Shown here piece by piece: positions 12,955 to 24,045 of a stretch of 64,000 nt of DNA (the first letter of the stretch is position 1; every line of letters starts with the position of its first letter). The position numbers and the translations under genes are program-made. Location: contig OZ010790.1 of the NCBI GenBank assembly GCA_963932465.1, positions 97,184,363 through 97,248,362 on the forward strand, given 5' to 3'. The DNA comes from Maratus speciosus. Its lineage: Eukaryota > Arthropoda > Arachnida > Araneae > Salticidae. The notes beneath the pieces were generated by a model. That model did no database searches and was not told where the DNA came from. It was given only the letters and a program-made list of their open reading frames with translations.

Positions 12955-13632
12955 CACTTTTGTTCATAAAACTTATCCCTGCTGTCTAAATTCTAGACTT
13001 TAGCATATAAGTTGTAATTGAACTACCGGAATAAATCTTAGCACTTTTTGTATATTTTATTATATTTAGGCTTATAGCTGACCGCTATCCTAATACAGAC
13101 TGCACTAATAATTTATTCCTTGTCAACCATATATTTATATAAGAAAAAAGTATATATATATGAGTATGTTATAAAGCTGTTCTAACTACCCTGAACCTAT
13201 AGCTTACACCTACTCATTTTAAAGAGTATTTCTGAAATTCTGTCATCTAAATTGTAAGGCTATTAGCAAAGGCTACCCTTATAGAAAACAGAAAAAAATT
13301 CTCTTTTTTTTTTTTTTTTTTTTTTGAAAATTACTCCAACATTATTCACTATTAAATTAATTAAGTTTTAATGTTATTTGGCTTTGTTAAGATTTTATAT
13401 TTTCTAATTCATATTCAAAAAAAAATATATAACTTTTGCCTGGAGAGAAATATTTCACTGCTCCAGTGAAGTTTTGTGAAGCACATTTCATAATTTTATA
13501 AGTATGTTTTCGGGTGCGCCCTGCACATTTGCTCAATATTGTAACCCTGAGACAAATTGGCGTTCCCATCTTCCTATCCTTTCTTATTATTATTTTGAAT
13601 TTTAAAAAGGCAAGTTATTAATTTTGTTTCAA

Positions 13633-13682
<50 letters not shown>

Positions 13683-13861
13683 TAAAAGAGAAAAATTTAT
13701 TTTTAAATTTTGAAAATTTTGAAATTCGATTAATTATGTATTTTGTTTTATTTTTTTTTCTCGACATGAAAATAATTTTAATATATTTTTAATGGTGACT
13801 AAATCATAATTTTATATTGTGAATCCAATTTACACGTCCATCACCTGTCTATCCTCACCCC
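9909..13861 (-). other. Non-coding interior of the LTR retrotransposon
   Basis: This is where pol would be expected downstream of gag. About 4 kb of AT-rich sequence is broken by stops in all frames. Six long T runs (A runs in the sense of the element) lie near 9952-9976, 11378-11403, 11720-11748, 12922-12950, 13302-13325 and 13637-13679. A solitary GCAGGGGGAAATGGCGACTC near 10958 resembles the terminus of the element at 332. No protease, reverse transcriptase or integrase motif is visible. Confidence 0.65.
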
Positions 13862-15113
13862 TTACTTGTCCCTTTTATCATCAGTTTTACCCTTTTTTTG
13901 ATACTTTTTTGGATACTTTTGAGCATTCTCTTTTAAATTCTCATTTTTATCCTCATTTGGATAATAACTGGCATGACTCTGAGGTTGAGTATTCCTATAT
14001 GGCACATGCTGAGGGAAGTAATTTGGTGGGGGTGGGGGATATGGAGAATATCCATAGTAACCACCTGTGGGTGCATAAGATTGAAAATGCAATTGCTGGT
14101 TTGGGTTAACAAATCTAGGATTAAAATTCGCTCTCGGTTGATACTGTCCATTATAAGAGTACCTTTTATTAAAATGCCGATCTGCGAAATCTCTGCTACC
14201 CTTATATGTATTTTTATTATCAATTTTGTACCAGCACGTTTCTAAAGTATGCGAATTTTTTTTTACATAATTCGCACCATCTGCTTGATGCAGTATCTTT
14301 TGTTTTAACTTTCAAATTGTTTATTTCGGAAGTCAAAATTTTAATTTGCTCCGCGCTTTCCATATTTAATCTTAACAATTTGTCCAAATTTTCCTCAGTG
14401 GAGGTTTTTGTAATCGAATTAATTTCCTTTGATGCAACTTGATTGTATGCATCTTCCATTTGTTTCGCAAATTTACATGCGTCGTTGAAATTTTTCGGCG
14501 CCATTCTTCGAATGTCCAAACTTAAATCCGCCCTAACTGATTCTAAAAATCTTGTGAATTTTATCATTTCAAATAAACTACCATTACCGTTGTCAATATT
14601 TTGGCCACTTTTATCTAGGTAAAGTTTTGCAGCCGCATTGCATTCACTGATAAAATCAGCGATAGCCTGCGCAGGTTTTTGCCTAAGAGAAAAAAAATTG
14701 CTTTGAGCCGCAGAAAAACTTGTTTTAGTAGAAAAAGCATCAATTAATTTTTCTTTAAATTTACCATAGTCTTTTTCTGTATTAAGATTTTCTTCATTAG
14801 CTAATTTATCTCTAGCACTACCAACTAACTTTGTCTTTAAAAACGCAATTTTCGAAACATTCTCTAATTCCGTTTGTTTCATTAGATTGTCAAATTCCTC
14901 CACAAAAAAATTAATATTAGAGTCTTTCTTCCCATCAAAGGCGAGGATACAATTCAACAGCGTATCAACACTAGGTTGAGCCATTGTATTCTTTTTAGTT
15001 TTTTGTAGCGAATAATTTAGAGAAATAATTTTATTTTTCTGTCCTCTGATTTTAACTCCAGAGGTATTTAAATCTACACTTCTCCTTTTAAATTTTCGCT
15101 TATTGTTGGGCAT
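13862..15113 (-). pseudogene. gag: Retrotransposon gag, frameshifted in its zinc knuckle
   Basis: The first frame (15113 to 14220) has 297 codons and looks like a Ty3/gypsy-type capsid protein: helical, with a motif like LRQKPAQAIADFISE near the middle. An upstream Met at 15113 gives a basic 43-residue leader; Met44 (14984-14982) starts a more usual gag N-terminus and may be the true start. Near the end, CELC is followed by a run of nine A (minus sense, 14264-14256), and the frame then runs to a stop. In the +1 frame the expected C-X2-C-X4-H-X4-C zinc knuckle appears, followed by a Pro/Tyr/Gln-rich and then Lys-rich tail ending at 13862. A one-base indel in the A run explains the break. Ribosomal slippage or a base-calling error are alternatives. 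Confidence 0.78.
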
Positions 15114-15939
15114 AACCTTTTAACAGAATATTTCTGTTTATCATACTTTTTTCTCTATATTACAACATATGTATGAAAATATTCTAAATTGCATAAATAC
15201 ATAAAAACAACAGCACTAAAATTTAAAAAAAAATATTTCTTAGCAGATGAAGTTGTTTCGTAGATTATTCTTTTACACACATAAATACCCCTAAAATGTT
15301 TATAATACACTTATATATAAAAACACCATAATTTCATTTAACAGAAGAATATCTGTCTTTTTCTACAGAAACAACAATCTTATTTTTTTATATATATATA
15401 TATATATAAATATTGTACCACTACTTCGTAGTACGACTCATAAATTTTCTTTTGTATCACCTTGATACAATTTCAAAAATCATGATCTATTGACATTTCA
15501 ATCATTTTTTTATACCAGACATATTATCAAATTTTACTTATTATTCTTATTATTATTATTTATACAGTATATAAAAAAAAATTTTATTTTTACAAATGTG
15601 TCATCCGTGATGTGAATGCCATTATTTCTCAATGGTAACTGAGATCCAACCAAAAGAGAAAAGAGAGGAAAAAAAAATGTAATTCCTAAATTTACCTATT
15701 ATAAATCCCAGAATTATTTTTTTCATTTCTTTTTTTTTTTATTGCTAACATATATTATTCATTTTATTTATTTAAATTATTATATGTGTGTCACTATTGT
15801 TACAATAATAAAATTAATTTTAATAAAATTTTAATCAATTAAATTTACGTACCTACAATATCTTTAAAATTGTGACATTAAAATAATACTTAAATTTATT
15901 TTCCTTTATTATTATTATTTCTAATGACCTCAGATGAAC

Positions 15940-15959
15940 GTTCCTGAGTCATAGCACCA
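15940..15959 (-). promoter_or_regulatory. Candidate primer-binding site of the retrotransposon
   Basis: Read on the minus strand it is TGGTGCTATGACTCAGGAAC, starting 20 nt inside the upstream LTR. It begins TGG, as a complement to a tRNA CCA end must, and its complement has the layout of a T-arm plus acceptor stem. I cannot name the tRNA. The distance from the LTR is longer than usual, so this is tentative. Confidence 0.4.
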
Positions 15960-15979
15960 TTTTACTTTATGAGGGGGGA

Positions 15980-16472
15980 TGCTGGACAGATAATTACACT
16001 TGTTTATTTCCTATTTAATTTACATCCAAAATTGTTAATTGGTCCAAATCATCCAAGCAACCTCATAGTAAATTGGTATATAATTTTATATACCTTAGAT
16101 AAATTCAAATAACATAAGTGATCGTAATTACGTAATTCTAGTAGAAGAGCATCGCGAATAATTAATAAAATTAAATTATAATCTGCGTAAAACTGTAATT
16201 ATTAAATTTAATTAATTACGAATAAAATTAAGAGTTTGCGTTGTGAATTATTTAGACGAACTCTTCCACTTATGAATTAAACTAAAATTTAAGCTGTAAA
16301 AATAAGTTGACACACCTTAAACATTTATCAATTAAATAATTACAGAAACTTTTTAAAACTTGATTAAATGTTTTATTTACATTGAACACAACTATATACA
16401 TATTCACATTATATTAATTCAAAAAAAAGAAAGCAACACTTTTGTTTGCCGCTCATTATTACATGTATATTT

Positions 16473-16511
<39 letters not shown>

Positions 16512-17634
16512 AATGTTTTCATTCACTCTTATTATTATATATTTTCTTCTTGCAAAAAAAAAAAATAATAATTATCTTTCATTTTTTTTTAAATACCTTA
16601 ATTATATTTAATTATTGGCTTTGTTGGATCTCAGATTGCTCTCTACCACAAAACATCACAAAAGGACATTTACAATTTCTCATACAATTTAAAGTGGCAA
16701 AAGAAAAAGACCAAGGCAATACCCCGAATCACACACGGGATGGCGGCCCCTATTCATCAAATTCAGAGCTGTCGCGTTGCTAAGGATCATATCGAAATGT
16801 CATCCGGATTCAGCTTCCCATCAGAGCGGCGAAATCGGGATGGCAGGATGCACAGCTACGGACCGCAGTAGAACAATCCATTTTATTTCAACATCAGGAA
16901 GACATCCTCAATTAGGCTTGCTTAGGCTCACTCCGATATGTCCATCTCGCCTGGGCATTACTAGGGCTCTCTGGATTCACTGCATGGGCTTTCAGGATAG
17001 CTCCTGCGTCTTCTACATCTTTTTTTAGACTCTCTTTTTCAAACATTTTTCTTCTGGCACACCAACTCTTGCAGTGGGTGGAACTATTTGTCTAGTCCTC
17101 CCTTATTGGATATGAGAAGATGTTGTATTATCCTTAGATAGACCTATTAGCTAACAGTCTGCAAATGGCCCCTTACATATACTTTAATATTATTATATGC
17201 CTTAAATTTTGGGTGGTCTGAAAAGCCACAAATTTATTCCAACACTTTTATTAAGGCCATAAATTTATTCCAACATTTTTATTATTTTACGATTTCTAAT
17301 TATACACCACTTTCCACTGGCTTGTCATAAAACGACACCATGGCGTCTGGCTATTGTTGTTATCTGAGATCCGAACTATATTCAACATTATACATTCATT
17401 TTACAATACAACAATTTTTTTAAATATATATATTTAATATTTAAAATCAACTTAATAATTTTTGTATGAACTTACACTCCTATTTTACTTAAATATATAA
17501 ACATTATAATTTTACACTCATAATTATATTTTATAAAAAAATATTTATACAAACAGAAATAACAAATTACGCAATTTTACTTTGATTTAACCAACATGGT
17601 GCGGGAACATATTATTGTTATATGTTGCCCAGCA
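15980..17634 (-). repeat. 5' LTR of the retrotransposon
   Basis: 1,655 bp. It differs from 8268-9908 mainly in the length of an A run (about 16477-16510 versus a mixed T/A run near 8767-8780), plus a few substitutions and single-base indels (for example near 16183, 16740 and 16794). It should hold the promoter and polyadenylation signals, but I cannot place them with confidence. Confidence 0.9.
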
Positions 17635-17639
17635 TATAC

Positions 17640-17891
17640 AGAAGAAGAAAAATATGTATACATTGAGTTTTAATACTGTTGATTATTACGGTATTTAGAT
17701 ACTTCTCAAGATCTTCATTCAATTTTGTATTAATTCAAAGGCACAAGTGGCCACAGTGAATGTATTAAAGCACTTTGTGTAGAAATTGATAAATGAAATA
17801 GAATGTATGTTTTGGACCAAAATAATGCCTTAGATAAGCCAAAGACAGAAAGAAAGAAAACATTATCAGGATAATTTGTTGCAGAGAATCA

Positions 17892-17927
<36 letters not shown>

Positions 17928-19601
17928 TGATCAGAAATCGCGCAGTGCCAGTGAGATATGATTCTGTGCAGGAGTGCAGGACACCAAACGCAGCATAGGG
18001 TACTTTTAAAGGCAGTACTTTGAAAGATCATTCCAGGGAACATCATGCTGCTTTTAGCATCGTGCCGATGCCACAAGAACGGCATGCAGAATCAGTGGAT
18101 GTCAAAATCATTTCGCTGAGTGATCGTACGTAGAACAGAGGTGTCGAGTCGGTCCTCAATTTCGGGCTGGGACCAAGATTTTCATGCGATGATTTGTGGA
18201 AGAGTTACCAAGAGGGTATCCCTTTTTTTTTTAAGACTGTATCAGGAAATACAACAGTTTCATTGTGGAAAATAAATCCTGAATAAGTATGCTACACACA
18301 ATAATATAAAGTTTCAGTAACTTTAAATGTGTTTGCATTTAGAAATTTGAAAGCTAGCAAACATTAAAAGAAATAAATAATCAAATGAACTTTCCAACAT
18401 AGAAACTACACTAATGGCAGCATAGAAATATCTTAATGGCCGCTTCTTCATTATGGAGGACTGCTCATATTGAGACGAAAATGATTTTTCTGGTTTCACC
18501 CGACTATAACCTGCTTTTTTAATGTATGAATGTGAAAAGTTGCAGTATTATTTTTAAGCGCAAAATATTTCTTGCGATGTAACAACCACTAAAAATTTAG
18601 AGACATTTTTAATTAATAATTTAACATGTTTGTATGATCAATATCCGTGGGGTTTTTTTTCTCCGAGTCAAGATAAAAGCTATCACTTTGCGTATAGCTT
18701 TATGTAAATAGATACAGTCAAATGACTTCTGCGAGAGATATAGGAAGTTGCAGACTTGAATCATAGGAGTGTACAGATTTCCCGCTTCTTTTGGCTATAT
18801 TAACATAAAAAAAAAGCCGAACGTAGTTTATAATAGTATCCCCGATTGTTTTTAAGGAAAATGTTTTAGTTGAATAATATTTAAATAAATAACCATGCAA
18901 AAAGGCATTTTAAAATAATCTTTCGCTTTTTTATTTAAGAAATTATTTTTTAATTATTCAGTAAATGATGGAAAAAGCTTTACCCAATTAAATTCGTAAT
19001 ACTAAAAGTACATTTAATACAATCTTGCAGCAGTAAATTTAAAATCCCATCACCTTTGGCAATATTTTCAATTATCATTATGGAAGCCACAAATTTAAAG
19101 AAACGCATTAAAATCTCAATATTTTATGTCCGGATTAATTTTACAGCGCTATTCCATGGATTTTACAGCTATGGTTTTTCAATACAGTTATTATAAGTTT
19201 TAATATTTGTTTCTGAAATTTTGTTTAAAAAGTTAAACATTTTCATTTATTTATTGAAAAGAATTTTATAAGGAATCGTTGATAGGATTTAACATATTAA
19301 ATATGCAAGTTAATAATAATTTTCGATATTAAGATTTCATTAATTTGAATCTAATGTTTTTATAGCCATAAGAGGAATAGGGAGCTTCAAATTTCACTTT
19401 AAATGCTATTCAAGGACAATATTTGCATTATGGCATATATTTATTACACAAGAAATTAAAAATAAACTTTTTTTTTTTTGAGATATATAAGTAATTTTAC
19501 TGAATATTTTAAACGTTACGATGAATTTTTCAAAATGCGCATTCCATATCAATTAAAATCACCAATATATTTTATGCAAAAGTTTGGTTTATATATACTT
19601 A
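17640..19601. other. Intron sequence, no feature recognised
   Basis: AT-rich with a T run at about 17895-17924. The stretch near 18090-18220 is less AT-rich but shows no domain, RNA gene or repeat end. A weak match to the segment around 21405-21530 begins near 19515 (see the tandem duplication entry). Confidence 0.4.
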
Positions 19602-20932
19602 GGGGAAGGTAGCCTAAAATGATCCCCTTAAGGGGAAAACTTGTGTAAAATGACATAACAGTTTAAATGAAACTTTGGCCCTATGCTAATATGTTTTACA
19701 CTATATTTTGCATTATAAACATATTTTAATAATGTTTGAAACTCAAACTGAGTAATGAAAAAAAAAAACAGATTTTTGAAAAAAGTGTCTAAAGGATCAT
19801 TTTATCCTCACTCAAATCCTTCATTTAAAAATAATTGTAAATTGTTTTTTATCGGCAAAATAAAGGATATAAAAGTAATTATGACAATACATAATGAAAT
19901 AAAATAAGTTTTACAATCAAATAGCATACATAATTTATTTCATGTAAATTTTAAAATTAAAAAATGTCACAAATAATTTTGAAAAAAAAAATAAATAAAA
20001 GGGCGATTCCGTGGGGAGTGTCACACACGTAACGGCGGCTTTAATTTGCATTTATTCAATTATTTATTAAATTTTAATGTTAATTCTGATTTTAAGTGGT
20101 ATGGTAAATAAGTTATTGCCATATTTTTAAATTTAAATGCGTGGCAATAAAATTCACAGAAGTATATCATGTAATTTCATTACTCAAAATGTGCTTTTTT
20201 TCCTACTTCGGAAAAAAGCACACTTTGGTTAATGAAATTAAATGATATACTTCTGTGAGTGTTATTGCTACGCATTTAAATTTAAAAATATGGTAATAAC
20301 TTATTTACCATACCACTTAAAATCAGAATTAACATTAAAATTTAATAAATAATTGAATAAATGCAAATTAAAGCCTCCGTTACGTGTGTGACACTCTGCA
20401 TGGAATCGCCCAAAATGGAATATTTGAAAATTATAAGCGGTAGGATAACACGTGGACTCAAAGAGAAAGGTTTGGGGCAGTCACACATTTGGCTCCCATG
20501 ATGGTTAGGACGCGGTACCGGATTTTCTTCAGCCAATGAAACGGCAGTAAAACAATCCACATAATGGATCATTTTAGCCAGCAACATGGCTGTCTATTTT
20601 AGGTCATATAACTGGATAAAGCCGAGAAACATAACAAACTTAGCAAGTGTAATTCACATCTAAAAACGTACTCTATTAAGTGAACCAAGTCATATTTCTG
20701 TACATCAAAGACTGTATATCTAAATAAATATTAAAGTAACAGGTGTTATAAAAACTACTTTTTCAAAGAATTCTTTTCAGACGTGTAATACTGCGATTGC
20801 TTGAATATCACCATTCCTTCTTCTTCACTTGGCACAAAGTTTATGTGTTACCCTGTTGATAGCGCGACCTGTCTGGAAGAAAACCTATGTGGATCGTTTT
20901 GCCCGCTAGGATCATTTTAGGCCACCTTCCCC
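19602..20932. mobile_element. TIR element with GGGGAAGGT termini
   Basis: The left end is GGGGAAGGTAGCCTAAAATG and the right end, reversed, is GGGGAAGGTGGCCTAAAATG. TA flanks both ends (19600-19601 and 20933-20934), consistent with a Tc1/mariner-like target. The phrase GGATCATTTTA recurs inside at about 19795, 20568 and 20919, with relatives near 19615 and 20892. No transposase is seen. A hairpin element is nested at 20000-20411. The 82-codon-scale frames here show no known domain. Confidence 0.72.
20000..20411. mobile_element. Nested hairpin MITE with GGGCGATTCC termini
   Basis: An almost perfect inverted repeat with arms of about 200 bp runs from GGGCGATTCCGTGGGGAGTG on the left to its reverse complement ending at 20411. 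The centre is at about 20205. A-rich flanks make the target duplication hard to define. It sits inside the GGGGAAGGT element, so it is the younger insertion. Confidence 0.8.
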
Positions 20933-20989
20933 TACTAATAAAACTGTACTTCGATTTTTATATATTCGAATATAAAGGTTAAAAAAAAA

Positions 20990-21180
20990 GTATTTTCTAA
21001 ATTTTATGAAATTTTCAGAATTTTTGCATCATGTTGCTGCAATTAACTAGCTCTAACTTTCGCAATTATATTTAGTTTCAAAAAACCATGCACAGTTTTA
21101 TAACGTGTATAAGGACAAACAGCTGCACAAAATTTCAAAGCATTCAGAGAAAAAATTATGCGCGAGGAGATTTTGAAATA
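20990..21180. repeat. Older local duplication, first copy
   Basis: This segment matches 23784-23965 with moderate divergence. Upstream, the sequence ending at 19600 matches 21405-21533. The pattern fits an old tandem duplication of roughly 0.5 kb whose two copies were later split: the first by the GGGGAAGGT element and the second by a Helitron. Confidence 0.6.
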
Positions 21181-21533
21181 ATGGATATTGATGAAAATTT
21201 TAAACTGAGAAAAACGAATTTTAAGATTTAGTACAATCACAAAAATTAAAATATACCTTCTAATCAGCTAAATTCAAATATAGTCATAGCTTCTATGAGC
21301 TCATTGAGTAATTTCATCAAATTAAGGGTTTATACATTTTAAATTTATGTTTTGAGAAACATAAAGCTATAAGAAATCGTTCGTTGACAACAAAATATTC
21401 GCAGCGATACGAAATTTTCAAAAGTTCCATATAAATTAAAATCAGCAATATTTTAAATACAAGTTTGGTTTATATGCAAATGATACCGGCATTGAATTTT
21501 ATATATTTGAAAACGCAGGTAAGAAAAAAAATA

Positions 21534-23783
21534 TCTCTCTATTCTAAAAAAAAGTAACTACCGCTGTCACCACCGCCGCCGCCGCCGCCGCCGGTTTTGA
21601 ATTTTTTGTGACCGGAGGTCTTTCTTCGTTAATATTAAGAAAAATAATGCATACGAAAATATGAAAATTGGTAGTATTATAGAGAAATATTTGATAAACA
21701 CGCTGATGCAGACAGTTTTCAGATCGAAGAATTATTTAAAGAGATATTTAATGCTAAAGTTGGACAAAATCGTTCCACTAAAAAAGTTTTATAGGAGCAA
21801 AAACTGTTCATAGGAATTTAATCATTTTTAGATCATTTTATGCGTTAGAATTTGCCGGAGTGCAGATTGCATTAATTTTTTTATTTTGACTAATTTTCTG
21901 AGGTTTTATTTCTATTTTAAATTCAGATTTTCAGCATTTCTAGAGATATTTTTAACAGATTTTAGAAAGTGATATTAATTTAAACTATTGCCAACTGTAT
22001 AAACAGCGGAAGCAATAATGTTTGCTTCAAAAAAAAAAAAAAAAAAAATATTTATACGTGTAAATAAATAAAAAATTTATTTACACGTGACTATTATAAA
22101 CAGAAAAAAACATTTGGAATTAGAATTAAATAATTATGTACAAAAAGCAGGAACTTATTAAAAATTATGTCATAAAAACTATAATTACACGTGAATTTTA
22201 AGAGAGAAAGGAATTTGTAAAGCAATAAATTTATTAACATGCGTTAGAAGTCTTAAATAGGAGAAATTGCGTCATATTTACGTCACATTACAGTTATTAC
22301 ATAAAATGAACACAAAATAATATTGCAAAACGGTTTAAATTTAGAAATTGCGCTAGACCAAGGTCGGCGAACCTATGGCACGCGTGCCACTTTCGGCACA
22401 CAAAAGAATAATTTTGGCACGGCGCAGAGTTTATTATGTCTCTAAATGAGGATACAGCGATTTTACACAAAATACACGAACTTGATGAATTGATTCGATT
22501 CTAAAATCGATTAATTGCAAATTGAAGAATTTTAATTTTATTCAATATGGTTTCGAAAATTTATCAAAGAAAGAAAATATTTGAAAACTATCAAAAAGGA
22601 AAGATTAACGAACATACTGATTTAACGGATTAACATTAAAGGAAAGACCCATGGTAAATTATGATAACTTAGAAATTAATTTCAGAATTATATAAATAAA
22701 CTGCTTTTTTTTTTCAATTTTAATAATTTTTTCTACTATTTATATCTGTGTCATCATTTTCGAAAATTTTTAATATAAAAAATCAAATAGAGAGTGGTTG
22801 CCAAATTACATTTAGTTTGCATTCTGTTGAAATTAATTGAACATAAATATATTAATTATTTTTCATCCAAGATACAACAATTAATCACATTATGTTTTTA
22901 ATTAATTTCTAAAATATAATTGTTTCTATAATTATTGCAGTGTATGAGTAACATACTTATGTGTATGTTACTCATTTTAGAAAATATCTTAATAAGTAAT
23001 TTTCAAGTAGTTTTGACTCATTATATTTCAATCCACTAAATTTGTTTTTTATTTGGCACGTCAAGGTCAAGTAAAATATTTTTTGAAAAAAAATTGGCAC
23101 GCGACTATAAAAAGGTTCGCCAACCCTGCGCTAGACATTTATTTGATATTTTAAGAGGATACTTTTCAACTATTTTTGTTAGGAAAGCGCAAATAATATT
23201 TAATTTCTAACACAAGTATTTTCACGTGAATATTAAAAAGAGAAAGAATAGTTTGGTCAAAATTACGTCAGATTAAAAACGATTAATTTAAAATGTCTCA
23301 TTTAAAAGAACTTTCTTTTCACTTTGTTAAAAAATACCAGGAGACAAAGACTCTGTTTACTTAATTCCTTTTATATTAGCTTATTTAAATGTTGTTACAC
23401 GTGTCTACGTCATCAAGTTATTTTTATTTCGACGTTTTATTTGTATTTTTATTAATGTTGTACTAATTTATTTGTTTTTTCGTTATTTAAAATAAAAATT
23501 ATGTCAATTTGTATAATCTGGCGAGTGGTTTGGCGATTTATATAATTTGGCGAAATTGGTCGACGGGATAATCAAGTAGTACCGCAACGGATTTGGCATT
23601 AAAATTCCCCAATCAAAGAGAAATGAATAGGAATCCGTTTATAGAGAGATCGCCACTGTTTTTTAAATTATAATTCAATCTTCTGAAATCTTTTTAAAGC
23701 CGATCAAATTAGCGTGCATTTAGAGTCTACGGTGTCTGGACGGGGGTTGGCGAGCGTAGCTCGTAGGGGGCCGAGCCCCCTAG
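21534..23783 (+). mobile_element. Non-autonomous Helitron, copy 1
   Basis: It starts TCTCTCTATTCTAAAA after an A and ends in a GC-rich hairpin (GGGGGCCGAGCCCCC) followed by CTAG and then T. These are the Helitron hallmarks: 5' TC, 3' hairpin plus CTRR, insertion between A and T, no inverted repeats. It has a GCC-repeat near 21570-21592 and no Rep/helicase gene. A hAT element is inserted at 22359-23128; without it the copy is about 1.48 kb. Confidence 0.88.
22359..23128. mobile_element. hAT-type MITE inside Helitron copy 1
   Basis: It is flanked by a perfect 8-bp duplication CGCTAGAC (22351-22358 and 23129-23136). The ends are CAAGGTCGGCGAACC and, reversed, CAGGGTTGGCGAACC, followed by GGCACGCG-type subterminal words. 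It is 770 bp with no ORF. The sister Helitron copies lack it and show the uninterrupted target. Confidence 0.9.
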
Positions 23784-24045
23784 TTTTCTAAATTTTATAA
23801 ATTTTTTTGCATTTTCGCATCATATTGCTGCAATTAGCTACCTTTAAATTTTGAAATTTTATTTAGTTTAAAAAAAAACATACACAGTTTTATTATATGT
23901 ATAGGGAGAAACAGGTGAAAGTTTCAAATCATTCAGACGAAAAATTATGCGCATGGAATCCCAGTTTCCTAGAAAATTCTTAGTAACTTTATAGTTTTTT
24001 TTTTTTTTTTTACAGTGCACTATAAAAAAAATAAATAAATAATAA
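23784..24045. repeat. Older local duplication, second copy
   Basis: Matches 20990-21180 for about 180 bp. It forms the spacer between two Helitrons and ends in an A/T-rich low-complexity stretch. Confidence 0.55.

Larger units (their letters stand above)
8263..17639 (-). mobile_element. Gag-only LTR retrotransposon with 5-bp target duplication
   Basis: Two long direct repeats (8268-9908 and 15980-17634) begin TG and end CA. They are flanked outside by the same five bases, TATAC (8263-8267 and 17635-17639). The internal 6.07 kb carries a gag reading frame on the minus strand close to the upstream LTR. A purine tract GGAGAGA abuts the downstream LTR (minus sense, 9909-9915), and a primer-binding-site candidate lies near the upstream LTR. 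No reverse transcriptase, protease or integrase is seen. The gag type suggests the Ty3/gypsy group; BEL is the alternative. The LTRs differ at few positions, so insertion is recent. It would depend on enzymes supplied by another element. Confidence 0.88.

Noticed and set aside
15940..15959. Possible tRNA gene fragment (GTTCCTGAGTCATAGCACCA)
   Set aside because: Only the 3' quarter of a tRNA-like layout is present and its place beside the LTR fits a primer-binding site better.
15971..15979. GAGGGGGGA just before the LTR at 15980, as a polypurine tract for a plus-strand element
   Set aside because: Gag and the primer-site candidate are on the minus strand, and GGAGAGA fits as the tract in that orientation; the plus-strand G run is probably coincidence.
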